A stretch of DNA of 64,000 nt from Branchiostoma floridae (lineage: Eukaryota > Chordata > Leptocardii > Amphioxiformes > Branchiostomatidae). A program made the position numbers and the translations under genes. The notes under the pieces were generated by a model, which was given only the letters and a program-made list of their open reading frames with translations, was not told where the DNA came from and did not search any database. Numbering within the stretch: position 1 is the stretch's first letter; each line of letters begins with the position of its first letter. The stretch lies in assembly GCF_000003815.2 (NCBI RefSeq), contig NC_049996.1, positions 14,421,786 through 14,485,785 of the forward strand, given 5' to 3'. Of this stretch, positions 47,063-59,500 are shown one piece after another.

Positions 47063-50000
47063 ATGTACGGGCAAGCACAGCCGGTTCGGGCCCCGGGCAG
47101 GGGACCCGGCAGCCGCCCCGAAACAGGCGGGACACCGCCACCACCTCCTCCTGTCCGTCAGAGTGGTGCATCAGGGCGTGCCTGTCATGGCAACGGCGCT
47201 TCTGGACAGTCGAAGGAAGGGCCAGGAACCTCATCAGACATTTACGAAGCAGCAGAGGCGGTGAAAACGCAGAAAGTCTCGGGAGGCGGAAGGCGTCACG
47301 TCAACATACCTGGTGGAATGGGTACATCTACGGGTAAGCTCAATTAACTGTTATAGATATCCGATAGAACCGCCCTTCGGTACTGCACACCAGCTTCTGT
47401 ATCTGTATCTGTATCTGTACAGTGGTTATAACAGATCTTCCCTCTAACACCTTACCTTCTGTATCTGTATCACCACCCATTGCCGTAAAACACCAACTTT
47501 TGTATGCTACCGAAAAGGGTTGCAGTCCTTAGTAGGGGACGTTAAGCTGCGGCGTCCCCCTTCACTGTGCTTGCAATTGTTAAGCTGGGGAATTTTCCCG
47601 GTACACAACGAAACCTGTAAATACTATACATAACATAACATATGTCTTCTTTGTCACGATCAGTCTAAGATTGGGTTTTCAGTGAGCTAAACTGGATCGA
47701 GATCCCTTCCACTTTCTTTATGATTTTTTTTTCACCAGACGACGCCTACAAGATCGGCCGAAGCCGCCGCCGTGTTTTCTGTGACTTCCTCCGCCTCCAC
47801 CTGTGCTGTCTGGCCGCCACCCTGACGGTAATGGTGACCCTCGTCATTCTGGGATGTCTGCTCATGATCTACGTCAATGCCAAGTTCAACAAACATCAAC
47901 AGGTCAGGACTTCGTGTAAACTACTAGACTTACTTATTTACTGTCCATTATGCGTCCTGGCATGTAGGGCAGCTTCAAAAGATCCTCTGCTCTTCCGGTC
48001 TTGGGCCACACCCTCTGGCTACCAATCCAAGTATGGTTGAAAAACTCCGGTTCTTTCGCAACTGATCGTCTCCGATTGTTATTCGGTCGGTCTTGCTTCC
48101 TTTTCCCTTCTCGCGTGTAGCGTAGTGCTTGTCAATGATCTGTTAATGTTCAAAAATGTTCACGCAAATCTCTTGGAACAAGCTGCTTGGGGGCCCAAAC
48201 CTAAACAAATTCTTCCTTTCACCAAAAGCTATCTGCCACCAAAATATAAAGACTATACCATGTTCAGGACAAGATACAAAAATCGGAAGTTCTTCTGCAG
48301 TATTATGGCCACACACCAGGGGTCCAAAAGTTGATTTGGGCCTAGCCTTCGTCTTTCAAACACCTACCCACATACTAAATGCCATTACAATCCATCTAGA
48401 CGTTTTAAAGTTATTCTGATCACAAATATCTGGAAAAATGTAGACACACATACAGACACCGCAAAACTATTCCTTCATTTTTCATACATTTTCGGTATCT
48501 AGTTTTGCCCTTACATTATTCACTGTTTGCGATGATATCGACAATAACATGTTTTTCTGCAAGTAGCAGACTAATTTGGATGTGAATTGAACATAAAAGC
48601 GTATATATGAAAGGCTGATATTTGAATAGCCGTTTGAAAAACTCTTTCATTTATGTGTTTACCACCTCTTCGGCTTCTGTTTTTTGAGTAAATGAAAAGT
48701 CTTGCCTCACTTGCCTGTGCCTTTCTCATCTCAATCCCCTTAGAAAATCTGGCACCTGTCTACCAGGGTGGACGTCCTGACACGCAACCTGGACAACGAA
48801 CGGAACCGAACTGCAGTCATGGAACAGCGACTTAACGAAAAATGCAAGATGTCGGGTATGTTAGGTTAGCTTGAAGTTTTAACATTAGAATCAACATCAA
48901 AATGAAATGTTAGCATCCTCTGTTTCAACATATGAAGTTGGTATCTACTTAAGGTATTTTAGTGAGTTCCAGTCCGTTGAAATAAGCTGTTGTTATAGGA
49001 GGTCTTTGAAAAGGATATTTGGGCAGTGCAGTGACGTGAGCAAGAAGCGAATCTAGTGTTACATTGAAATACTCTCAGTTATGATTTTACGTCTTGTGTT
49101 TAACATCAATTTAAATCGTAACTATTCTACATTTTTCTTTTGTCCACAGGTTTTAGTTTCTGTTACTTTAACACTGATGCAGTATTTTTGCCTTGTAATT
49201 GTAGATGCTCATTTTGGCCTCGACCGAAAGGTTGGACCCCCTGGACAGCCCGGACCACCTGGACAACCAGGCCCTCTTGGACCCCCTGGACCACCCGGAC
49301 TACCCGGACTAACTGGAAAAAGAGGACGACAAGGAGGTCGTGGAAAACCTGGGCCTCGCGGACGCCCTGGACCCCCTGGACCTCAAAGACAACCCAAACA
49401 ACCCCAAAACCCTGTACAACCTAGCCCTCTCGGACCACTCGGACCCCCTGGACTTCAAGGACCCCCTGGACAACCCAAACAATCTGGATTCCCTGGACAA
49501 CCTGACCCTCTTGGACCACTTGGACAACTCGGATCCCCTGGACAACCTGGCCCTCTGGCACCTCTTGGACAACCTGACCCTCTCGGATCCCCTGGACAAC
49601 CTGGCCCTCTCGGATCCCCTGGACAACCTGGCCCTCTCGGAACTCTTGGACAACCCGACCCTCTCGGACCACTTGGACAACTCGGATCCCCTGGACAACC
49701 TGGCCCTCTTGGACCTCTTGGACAACCTGACCCTCTCGAACCTCTAGGACAACCTGGCCCTCTCGGATCCCCTGGACAACCTGGCCCTCTCGGAACTCTT
49801 GGACAACCTGACCAACTTGGACCACTTGGACAAATCGGATTCCCTGGACAACCCGGTCCTCTCGGACCTCTTGGACAACCTGACCATTTCGGATCCCCTG
49901 GACAACCTGACCATCTCGGATCCCCTGGACAACCTGGTCCTCTCGGATCCCCTGGACAACCTCACCCTTTCGAAACTCTTAAACAACCTGACCCTCTCGG

Positions 50001-52464
50001 ATCCCCTGCACAACCTGGTCTTTTCGGATCCCCTGGACAACCTGGCCCTCTCGGACCCCCTGGACAAACGGAACCCCGTGAACAACCCGAAACCAATGTA
50101 TATGGACAACCCGGAAATTTCGGGCCCACTGGAAGACAGATCTTCATTAGACAAACTGGATCCCCTGGACAACCCGGCCCTCTCGGACCTTCTGGACAAC
50201 ATAAGCCTACCGAACACTCTGCACAGCTCGAAGCTGGCCGACTCGGTCTACCCTTGGAATTTTGGGATAAATCCCATCGTCTGACGGATTTGCATGATGC
50301 GCACGGACCNNNNNNNNNNNNNNNNNNNNNNNNNNNNNNNNNNNNNNNNNNNNNNNNNNNNNNNNNNNNNNNNNNNNNNNNNNNNNNNNNNNNNNNNNNN
50401 NNNNNNNNNNNNNNNNNNNNNNNNNNNNNNNNNNNNNNNNNNNNNNNNNNNNNNNNNNNNNNNNNNNNNNNNNNNNNNNNNNNNNNNNNNNNNNNNNNNN
50501 NNNNNNNNNNAAAGTGTTACCAGGTCGCATGTTCTCGTGGTTTTACCGTGTTCGCTGTGCAGGATGGCGGGGAGTGTTTTGGGTCTGTTGACGGACACAA
50601 CACCTACAAAAAGTACGGGCCTTCCACACTCTGTCCAGCGGACGGCGAAGGCGGGCCTTGGATAAATCATGTCTACCAAATTACAGGTGAGACTCATATG
50701 AATAATGTAGCGAGTGGCCGAGCTAGGGTAACTCATCCCACCGCTGCCACCAAATGTAGCGAGTGGCCGAGCTAGGGTAACTCATCCCACCGCTACCACC
50801 AAATGTAGCGAGTGGCCGAGCTAGGGTAACTCATCCCACCGCTACCACCAAATGTAGCGAGTGGCCGAGCTAGGGTAACTCATCCCACCGCTGCCACCAA
50901 ATGTAGCGAGTGGCCGAGCTAGGGTAACTAATCCCACCGCTACCACCAAATGTAGCGAGTGGCCGAGCTAGGGTAACTCATCCCACCGCTGCCACCAAAT
51001 GTAGCGAGTGGCCGAGCTAGGGTAACTGATCCCACCGCTACCACCAAATGTAGCGAGTGGCCGAGCTAGGTCAACTCATCCCACCGCTGCCACCAAATGT
51101 AGCGAGTGGCCGAGCTAGGGTAGCTTTTGCTACCGCTGCCACCAAATGTAGCGAGTGGCCGAGCTAGGGTAGCTTTTGCTACCGCTGCCACCAAATGTAG
51201 CGAGTGGCCGAGCTAGGGTAGCTTTTGCTACCGCTGCCACCAAATGTAGCGAGTCGCCGAGCTAAGGTAAGTCATCCCCGCTGCCACCAAATGTAGCGAG
51301 TGGCCGAGCTTAGGTTACTCATCCCCGCTGCCACCAAATGTAGCGAGAGGCCGACCTAGGGTAACTCAGAGAGGGTGTCCGGACGCATAGGCTTGAACTC
51401 TACAACTGACTCGACCACGAGGGTCGGTCGTCTTTATTGCCATTCCGAGCTAGCATAAACCAGATGGGCAAGGGCCCCCATATATGGTGGAACCTGGTCC
51501 TCACAAAAGTATTGAGAAGGAAAGTGGTGTTGGCCATATGTTTCCATATCAAAATAAATGGATTTACGCCCTTCCGAGTCAAGGCATGTTTTTGGACAGA
51601 CGAGGACAATGTAGCACTGTACTCAAATTAGTAAGTTAAATTAACGGTGATACGAACACAGTACAGACATAGGTAAAGGTAGTCTTTTCTATTACCTTCC
51701 CGACCGAAGTCAGGTACCCATTTTTACACCTGGGTGAAGTGAGGAAGGTCGGTCGTGTAAAGTGCCGTTCTCAAGGACGCTCTACCAGTTACGTCACACA
51801 CGAAGCCATGTTCCTTCTCTGTTTCAGCTCCTCGGAGCGACGGCTGCCGAGTCGGATACACACTCCTCGCCGCCACGACCTGCGTTCGGCTTGATTTCCA
51901 GGAAATGACCTACTGGGACGCCAAGAAGGCCTGCGAGAAGGAAGGGGCGACACTAGCCATGCCGAAAACGAGAGAATTTGACGTAGCTTTGAGAAACCTG
52001 GTCCGCAAGGAAGGCCAAAACCTCCTCTATTGGATCGGCATGAGGGACAAGGGGTGCTTTCTTCTTCATAAGAGAAACTGGATATTTGAAGATGGGTCTC
52101 ATCTTGGCAACTACAAGGTACGCCCTCTTCATTGTTTATTGCCCAAAGAAAACTCCACAAGTCAGAATGCAATATTTTCTTTCAACGAATGCAGAACATG
52201 CTTACCTTTACCAGGAGTATTAGTCAGCATTCTACACAATGTTCCAGGCTTTAAGTCACTGACGAACCTCAAACATTAATACTTATTTCTTTTTTTTAAA
52301 ACCAGGGATGGCACCCAAGAGCGCCAAATGACAAGAGGTGGTCCCATATTTCCAATGATCGACTGTGTGTGCTGTACAGGCCAGAACCTACTGGTACTCC
52401 TATGTGGGACGACAGTCACTGCCGTATGAAACACAGCTTTCTCTGTGAAACTCCTCTTGCGTGA
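47063..52464 (+). CDS. Gene C: chimeric type II collagen-stalk C-type lectin receptor (six exons)
   Basis: Exons 47063-47333, 47739-47902, 48744-48855, 49205-50686, 51828-52117 and 52306-52464 join in frame to 825 residues; an N run covers residues about 551-618. Layout: Pro-rich tail with DIYEAAEAV (Tyr61), membrane helix at about 110-136, coiled coil with NRT, stalk from about 193 to 520 with repeated GQPDPLG breaks, WSC-like module to about 676, and lectin domain 677-825. Exons 1-4 are nearly identical to gene D. Exon 6 and most of exon 5 are nearly identical to gene B, with the RAPN and WDD lectin motifs. Exon 3 begins AAA where its paralogues have GAA, so Lys replaces Glu after the helix. 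KAC replaces NFC in exon 5. Both changes keep the frame. Confidence 0.87.
50310..50510. other. Assembly gap inside gene C exon 4
   Basis: 201 undetermined bases. The matching span in gene D (59799-59999) is also exactly 201 bp, so the frame is kept and the gap size is probably right. It covers the join between stalk and WSC-like module. Confidence 1.
50706..51365. repeat. 49-bp minisatellite in intron 4 of gene C, about 14 units
   Basis: Units start TGTAGCGAGTGGCCGAGCTA and continue to CCGCTGCCACCAAA. Gene D has about 10 units, gene B one, gene A none. It begins within about 20 bp of the exon 4 donor. Confidence 0.95.
51590..51805 (-). mobile_element. SINE remnant in intron 4 of gene C
   Basis: Orthologous to the remnant in gene B intron 4, with the same internal deletion of the tRNA-like B-box. 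Confidence 0.75.
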
Positions 52465-54227
52465 ACAAGGGAAAGGTCAGCAAAAATGCTTTCTTCAACT
52501 GAGCATTGCCTCATCATTGAAGCCACATTGACTTAATTATATGAATGACATCCGTGCGTGAGTTTCGTCGATTCCAAAAATAACTTTGCAACCATATGTA
52601 AGGCCAATGCTTGTGTTGAGCAGCCAATGTTTTTTGGTGCACGTACTTTTTGCCATAAGTTGAAAATGTATTTCGAGCCCCTAACAAATTTTTCCTGAGT
52701 CAAAGAGGAAGATATGAAGGAACAAAAATTATCTATTGTTAAGTATTTCATGCTCTGTGTTTCGATCATTTGTTCAAACTTCATGACCATATGTCATAAA
52801 TAAGGCAACATTATTTGGTCCAGCTTTTTTGTAATTCTGTATGGCCTAAACCTAACAAATTATTTACATTTCAGAGGTCCAAATTCGATCTATTTCTGTT
52901 TCCATATAGGAAATAAAACTGCTTGTAAAATCTAACTACGTAAAACGCCTGTTTTTATCGGAAGGGTTGACTTTTTTGTTGGAAACGAAACATTTCTAAA
53001 CCTTGATTTGCACGTACACACCAATGTTATGTTACGTGCATATATATCGCCATATAGTTGTAAAATAGCAACTTAGAGAAACACTCAAACTAAATGACTT
53101 TGTGAGTTGGCACTTGATGTTCTGTACATGTAGATACAGCTATTACAGCTGTTTTGTCTTGTACAAAGTGCCAAAACGTTGTAGTCCTCATCATCTAATG
53201 GTGATTTTGTGATTTCTTATTGTTCAATTGTTTTTCTTTGCATTGTATGAAAGTCAGTGAGAGTAAGAGGGATGAGTGATGCATACTTTATCTTAACTTT
53301 TTTTCAGTTCTAAATTAGAATTGACTTCATCATGTTTCATAGTTGAAGATTACTTAAAACAGGACCAAACAGTGGTTACATTCATAGCAGCAAGGGATCG
53401 TTTGTTTTTCAGAGCGAGCGATGTTAGATTCTGGAAGGGTTTGTCCGCGTGTAAGTGGAAGTAGCACATAAAACATCTGAATGTAACAGAATAGTATGTG
53501 ACGTTGTAAAAATTGATGTAATATAATGACAACCAGTAATTCTGACGAACTTGTTTCTATGTTTAATTAATGATTGTGTTTTATGCCTTTGCTAGTGATA
53601 TCGATGTTAAATTGGTTATTGTACCATTTAATTTGGGGGCTGTGTCATCTTTGTGTACGCCAAAGATAATCGTTTGTATTTTTACAAGCAAATGTAAGTA
53701 AAACAATAACGCCATTGCCGACGCAAATTGCTTAAAAGCTGTCAGAATTAACTGTGAAGCTTCATCATGCACTGCTTAGCTCTGTGAGAGACCATGATGC
53801 ATCACTTTGCACATGCGCAATTCAAATTGTGAAGTGACGTATTGCTGTATCATTTTGAAACATGATAAGAAAGCACGTTAATTATGTGGCAATCTTCGAG
53901 TAGTATTTCTAAATAAAATGTGAAAACACCAATACCTTTTTCCTTTCATTATGAGTTGGTATGTTTCTCCAATGTCCAATACTTCAACACATGGACACTT
54001 TTATTGACTTTGAGAAAAGAGGTTACTATGACAACCTTCACACACGCCTCTTAATGCTCCGTAAACGTTAACAAAAGTGTCAATTTGAAAAGTTTAGCAG
54101 AGACTAGGTTGTCAAAGCCACAACTAGATTTGCCCTGTAGGGGACCTGGGTAGCTCGCTCGCGTGTTACACAAACTTTCTCTGTCAGGGTGTGATTGGGC
54201 CTGCTTCTAGGGTCCTGACCAGTGCTG
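52465..54227. other. 3' flank of gene C, no further gene
   Basis: It follows the gene B flank closely, with an uninterrupted site at 53041 where gene B carries a transposon. Confidence 0.6.
53912..53917 (+). promoter_or_regulatory. Candidate polyadenylation signal, gene C
   Basis: AATAAA in the conserved TTTCTAAATAAAATGTG string, about 1.45 kb past the stop. Confidence 0.45.
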
Positions 54228-54975
54228 TACAAGGACTATCTGTACATAAGGACCACCTGTACACAAAATACCACCTATACACAATGACCACCTGTACATA
54301 AGGACCACCTGTACACAAGGACCACCTGTACATAAGGACTCCCTGTACATAAGGACTACCTGTGTACAAAATACCACCTGTACACAATGATTACCTGTAC
54401 ATAAGCACAACCTGTACATAAGGACCACCTGTACACAATGACCACATGTACATAAGGACCACCTGTACATAAGGATCACCTGTACATAAGGATCACCCGT
54501 ACATAAGCACTACCTGTACATAAGGACCACATGTACACAATGACCACCTGTACACAATGACCACATGTACATAAGGACAACCTGTACATAAGGACCATCT
54601 GTACATAAGCACCACCTGTACATAAGCACCACCTGTACATAAAGACCACCTGTGCACAAAATACCACCTGTACACAATGACCACCTGTACATTAGGACCA
54701 ACTGTACATAAGGATCACCTGTACATAAGGACCACCTGTACATAAGGACCAGCTGTACTCAAAGACCACCTGTACATTAGAACCGCCTGTACACAATGAC
54801 CACCTGTACACAATGACCACCTGTACATTAGAACCGCCTGTACACAATGACCACCTGTACACAATGACCACCTGTACATTAGAACCACCTGTACACAATG
54901 ACCACCCGTACATAAGGACCACCTGTACATAAGGACCACCTGTACACAATGACCACCAGTACATAAGAACCACCT
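54228..54975. repeat. Expanded 18-bp minisatellite, spacer C-D
   Basis: About 40 copies of a CCTGTACATAAGGACCAC-type unit. All three minus-strand frames stay open and give Tyr/Val/Trp/Cys-rich six-residue repeats. These are not genes. Confidence 0.95.
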
Positions 54976-55689
54976 GACTAATGTGACTACCTGTTGTTGG
55001 TGCCCTAAATCATTTCTACAAGCGTTAGAATTATATATATAGTGACAATGTGCTCACACGGACCAGATTCCATGGTCCCTTGAAAGGCCTTGCCGGCCAG
55101 TTTTGGTGGTAGTACTTCATGGGAATATGCTTATAACTGTGACCGGATAATTTGTATATTTCGTATTGTTCTTGCCATCTCATGATGATAGTTCCTCCAT
55201 ACTAAAATGTTTAGAGTAAAACAAATGAGTATTTCTAAATGTCCCCGAAGCAGTATTTGTACACGTGTGTACAGACGTGCAGACGCATTACTTTAAAAAA
55301 CAAGTTTCTCAATCGCATGCAGGGTCTTGAAAGCTGTACACAAGATCTATCGTTCTCTTTGATCCAAGAACTAAAGACATTCCCTGTTAGATTGGGCTGC
55401 GGTGCGGCTTGAGTTGAAAACAGAAAAAACGTACCTCAATTAATTGTTAGAACCAGTAGTGTAGAACGATATGTAATACCCAACATGTTGATACATTCAT
55501 ATACCAGTTTGTTACTCCATTTGTACTTGTTTGTATGGATGATGCAGACGGACTTACAAAATGCTGTGTCAATAAATATTACTATATCAAGGCGCTTTGA
55601 TACAGATTGAATGTTTTCAATCGTATCGAGGATTTAAATTGATGCTGTTTTCTTACAACTAACCGATGATTATATTCCACCCACATAGA

Positions 55690-56515
55690 TTAGTCTGTAA
55701 CTTGTAGAAAACAAAATGCCATCCAAAATACGTCGTACCACGCCTTTCTTTGAGCATAATTACCAATTCTTCAAAAGACAAAATCATTTTCAATATTCAA
55801 ACAGTGTTCTTGATATTCTATGTCTTGTAAATACAAAAAGCCATTCAAAATACACTGTTATACAACTTTCGTTGAGTATAAAAAAAATCATTTAATTTTC
55901 AACATTCATACAGTGTTCGCAGTATTTTATCACTTGTAGAAAACAAAATGCCATTCAAAACACACCGTACCACGCCTTTCTTTGAGCATGATTACCATTT
56001 CTTCAAAAGACAATGAAATCATTTTCATTTTCCATATTCATACAGTGTTCGTGGTATTGTATCACTTGTAGAAAACAAAATGTCATTCAAGCCTTACCAC
56101 GCCTCTCGTTGACAATAGAACCATCACTTGAAAAGACAAACGTTTACATATTCTTGCAGATTTTACGGTTGTATAACTTGTAGAAAACAAATGTCATTCA
56201 AGCCTTACCACGCCTCTCGTTGACCATAAGAACCATCACTTGAAAAGACAAACGTTTACATATTCATGCAGATTTTACGGTTGTATAACTTGTAGAAAAC
56301 AAAATGTCATTTAAGCCTTACCACGCCTCTCGTTGACCATAAGAACCATTACTTGAAAAGACAAACGTTTACATATTCATGCAGTATTCTGTCACTTGTA
56401 GAAAACAAAATGCCGTTCAAAACACGTCGTACCACGCCTTGCGACAAGCATAGAAATAATCATCATTACTTCAAAAGAGAAACCGTTTTTCCATAGTCAT
56501 AGTTTTCACGAAATT
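55690..56515 (+). repeat. Upstream tandem repeat of gene D, 7 units
   Basis: Seven copies of the roughly 115-bp upstream unit (about 55701, 55827, 55933, 56064, 56174, 56292 and 56396), the most in the cluster. The array stops about 45 bp before the start codon. Confidence 0.75.
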
Positions 56516-56563
56516 GTACATATCTAGACGGCGCATTACAGTGCAGATGCTAGTACAGTACAG

Positions 56564-59500
56564 ATGTACGGGCAAGCACAGCCGGTTCGGGCCCCGGGCA
56601 GGGGACCCGGCAGCCGCCCCCAAACAGGCGGGACACCGCCACCACCTCCTCCTATCCGTCAGAGTGGTGCATCAGGGCGTGCCTGTCATGGCAACGGCGC
56701 TTCTGGACAGTCGAAGGAAGGGCCAGGAACCACATCAGACATTTACGAAGCAGCAGAGGCGGTGAAAACGCAGAAAGTCTCGGAGGGCGGCAGGCGTCAC
56801 GTCAACATACCTGGTGGAATGGACGCATCTACGGGTAAGCTCAATTAACTGTTATAGATATCCGATAGAACCGCCCTTCGGTACTGCACACAAGCTTTTC
56901 TATCTGTATCTGTATCCGTACAGTAGTTATAACAGATCTTCCCTCTAACACCCTACCTTCTTTATCTGCATTACCACCCATTGCCGTAAAACACCAACTT
57001 TTGTATGCTACCGAAAAGGGTTGCAGTCCTTAGTAGGGGACGTTAAGCTGTGGCGTCACCCTTCACTATGCTTGTTGAGGTGGGGAATTTTCCGGTACAC
57101 AACGAAACCTGTAAATACTATACATAACATATGTCTTCTTTGTCACGATCAGTCTAAGATTGGATTTTCAGTGAGCTAAACTGGATCGAGATCCCTTCCA
57201 CTTTCTTGATGATTTTTTTTCACCAGACGACGCCTACAAGGTGGGCCGAAGCCGCCGCCGTGTTTTCTGTGATTTCCTCCGCCTCCACCTGTGCTGTCTG
57301 GCCGCCACCCTGACGGTAGTGGTGACCCTCGTCACTCTGGGATGTTTGCTCATGATCTCCGTCAATGCCAAGTTCAACAAACATCAACAGGTCAGGACTT
57401 CGTGTAAACTACTAGACTTACTTACTTACTGCCCTTTATGCGTCCTGGCATGTAGGGCAGCTTCAAAAGATCCTCTGCTCTTCCGGTCTTGGGCCACACC
57501 CTCTGGCTACCATTCCAAGTATGGTTGAAAAACTCCGGTTCTTTCGCAACTGATCGTCTCCAATTGTTATTCGGTCGGTCTTGCTTCCTTTTCCCTTCTC
57601 GCGTGTAGCGTAGTGTTTGTCAATGATATGTCAGTGTTCAAAAATCTTCACGCAAATCTCTTGGAACAAGCTGCTTGGGGGCCCAAACCTAAACAAATTC
57701 TTCCTTTCACCAAAAGCTATCTGCCACCAAAATATAAAGACTATACCATGTTCAGGACAAGATACAAAAATCGGAAGTTCTTCTGCAGTATTATGGCCAC
57801 ACACCAGGGGTCCAAAAGTTGATTTGGGCCTAGCCTTCGTCTTTCAAACACCTACCCACATACTAAATGCCATTACAATCCATCTAGACGTTTTAAAGTT
57901 ATTCTGATCACAAATATCCGGAAAAATGTAGACACACATACAGACACCGCAAAACTATTCCTTCATTTTTCATACATTTTCGGTATCTAGTTTTGCCCTT
58001 ACATTATTCACTGTTTGCGATGATATCGACAATAACATGTTTTTTCTGCAAGTAGCAGACTAATTTGGATGTGAATTGAACATAAAAGCGTATATATGAA
58101 AGGCTGATATTTGAATAGCCGTTTGAAAAACTCTTTCATTTATGTGTTTACCGCCTCTTCGGCTTCTGTTTTTTGAGTAAATGAAAAGTCTTGCCTCACT
58201 TGCCTGTGCCTTTCTCATCTCAATCCGCTTAGGAAATCTCGCACCTGTCTACCAGGGTGGACGTCCTGACACGCAACCTGGACAACGAACGGAACCGAAC
58301 TGCAGTCATGGAACAGCGACTTAACGAAAAATGCAAGATGTCGGGTATGTTAGGTTAGCTTGAAGTTTTAACATTAGAATCAACATCAAAATGAAATGTT
58401 AGCATCCTCTGTTTCAACATATGAATTTGGTATCTACTTAAGGTATTTTAGTGAGTTCCAGTCCGTTGAAATAAGCTGTTGTTATAGGAGGTCTTTGAAA
58501 AGGATATTTGGGCAGTGCAGTGACGTGAGCAAGAAGAGAATCTAGTGTTACATTGAAATACTCTCAGTTATGATTTTACGTCTTGTGTTTAACATCAATT
58601 TAAATCGTAACAATTCTACATTTTTCTTTTGTCCACAGGTTTTAGTTTCTGTTACTTTAACACTGATGCAGTATTTTTGCCTTGTAATTGTAGATGCTCA
58701 TTTTGGCCTCGACCGAAAGGTTGGACCCCCTGGACAGCCCGGACCACCTGGACAACCAGGCCCTCTTGGACCCCCTGGACCACCCGGACTACCCGGACTA
58801 ACTGGAAAAAGAGGACGACAAGGAGGTCGTGGAAGACCTGGGCCTCGCGGACGCCCTGGACCCCCTGGACCTCAAAGACAACCCAAACAACCCCAAAACC
58901 CTGTACAACCTAGCCCTCTCGGACCACTCGGACCCCCTGGACTTCAAGGACCCCCTGGACAACCCAAACAATCTGGATTCCCTGGACAACCTGACCCTCT
59001 TGGACCACTTGGACAACTCGGATCCCCTGGACAACCTGGCCCTCTGGCACCTCTTGGACAACCTGACCCTCTCGGATCCCCTGGACAACCTGGCCCTCTC
59101 GGATCCCCTGGACAACCTGGCCCTCTCGGAACTCTTGGACAACCCGACCCTCTCGGACCACTTGGACAACTCGGATCCCCTGGACAACCTGGCCCTCTTG
59201 GACCTCTTGGACAACCTGACCCTCTCGAACCTCTAGGACAACCTGGCCCTCTCGGATCCCCTGGACAACCTGGCCCTCTCGGAACTCTTGGACAACCTGA
59301 CCAACTTGGACCACTTGGACAAATCGGATTCCCTGGACAACCCGGTCCTCTCGGACCTCTTGGACAACCTGACCATTTCGGATCCCCTGGACAACCTGAC
59401 TATCTCGGATCCCCTGGACAACCTGGTCCTCTCGGATCCCCTGGACAACCTCACCCTTTCGGAACTCTTAAACAACCTGACCCTCTCGGATCCCCTGCAC

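Larger units (their letters stand above)
41640..51560 (+). repeat. Tandem segmental duplication, unit 1 (B 3' half to C 5' half)
   Basis: This block, from intron 4 of gene B to intron 4 of gene C, is matched by the next block (about 51560-60900). The 3' exons, 3' flank, upstream repeats and 5' exons occur in the same order. Stalk exons match with no length change over about 1.5 kb. Limits are approximate because the matching edges are mosaic. Confidence 0.75.

Noticed and set aside
49081-49204. Upstream extension of gene C exon 4 (start at 49081), and the same in gene D at 58570
   Set aside because: This is intron 3 read through. The conserved acceptor TAG|ATGCTCATT and the phase of exon 3 place the exon start at 49205 (58694 in D).
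54184-54973. Overlapping minus-strand frames rich in Tyr, Val, Trp and Cys
   Set aside because: They are produced by the 18-bp minisatellite, whose unit is six codons without a stop on that strand.
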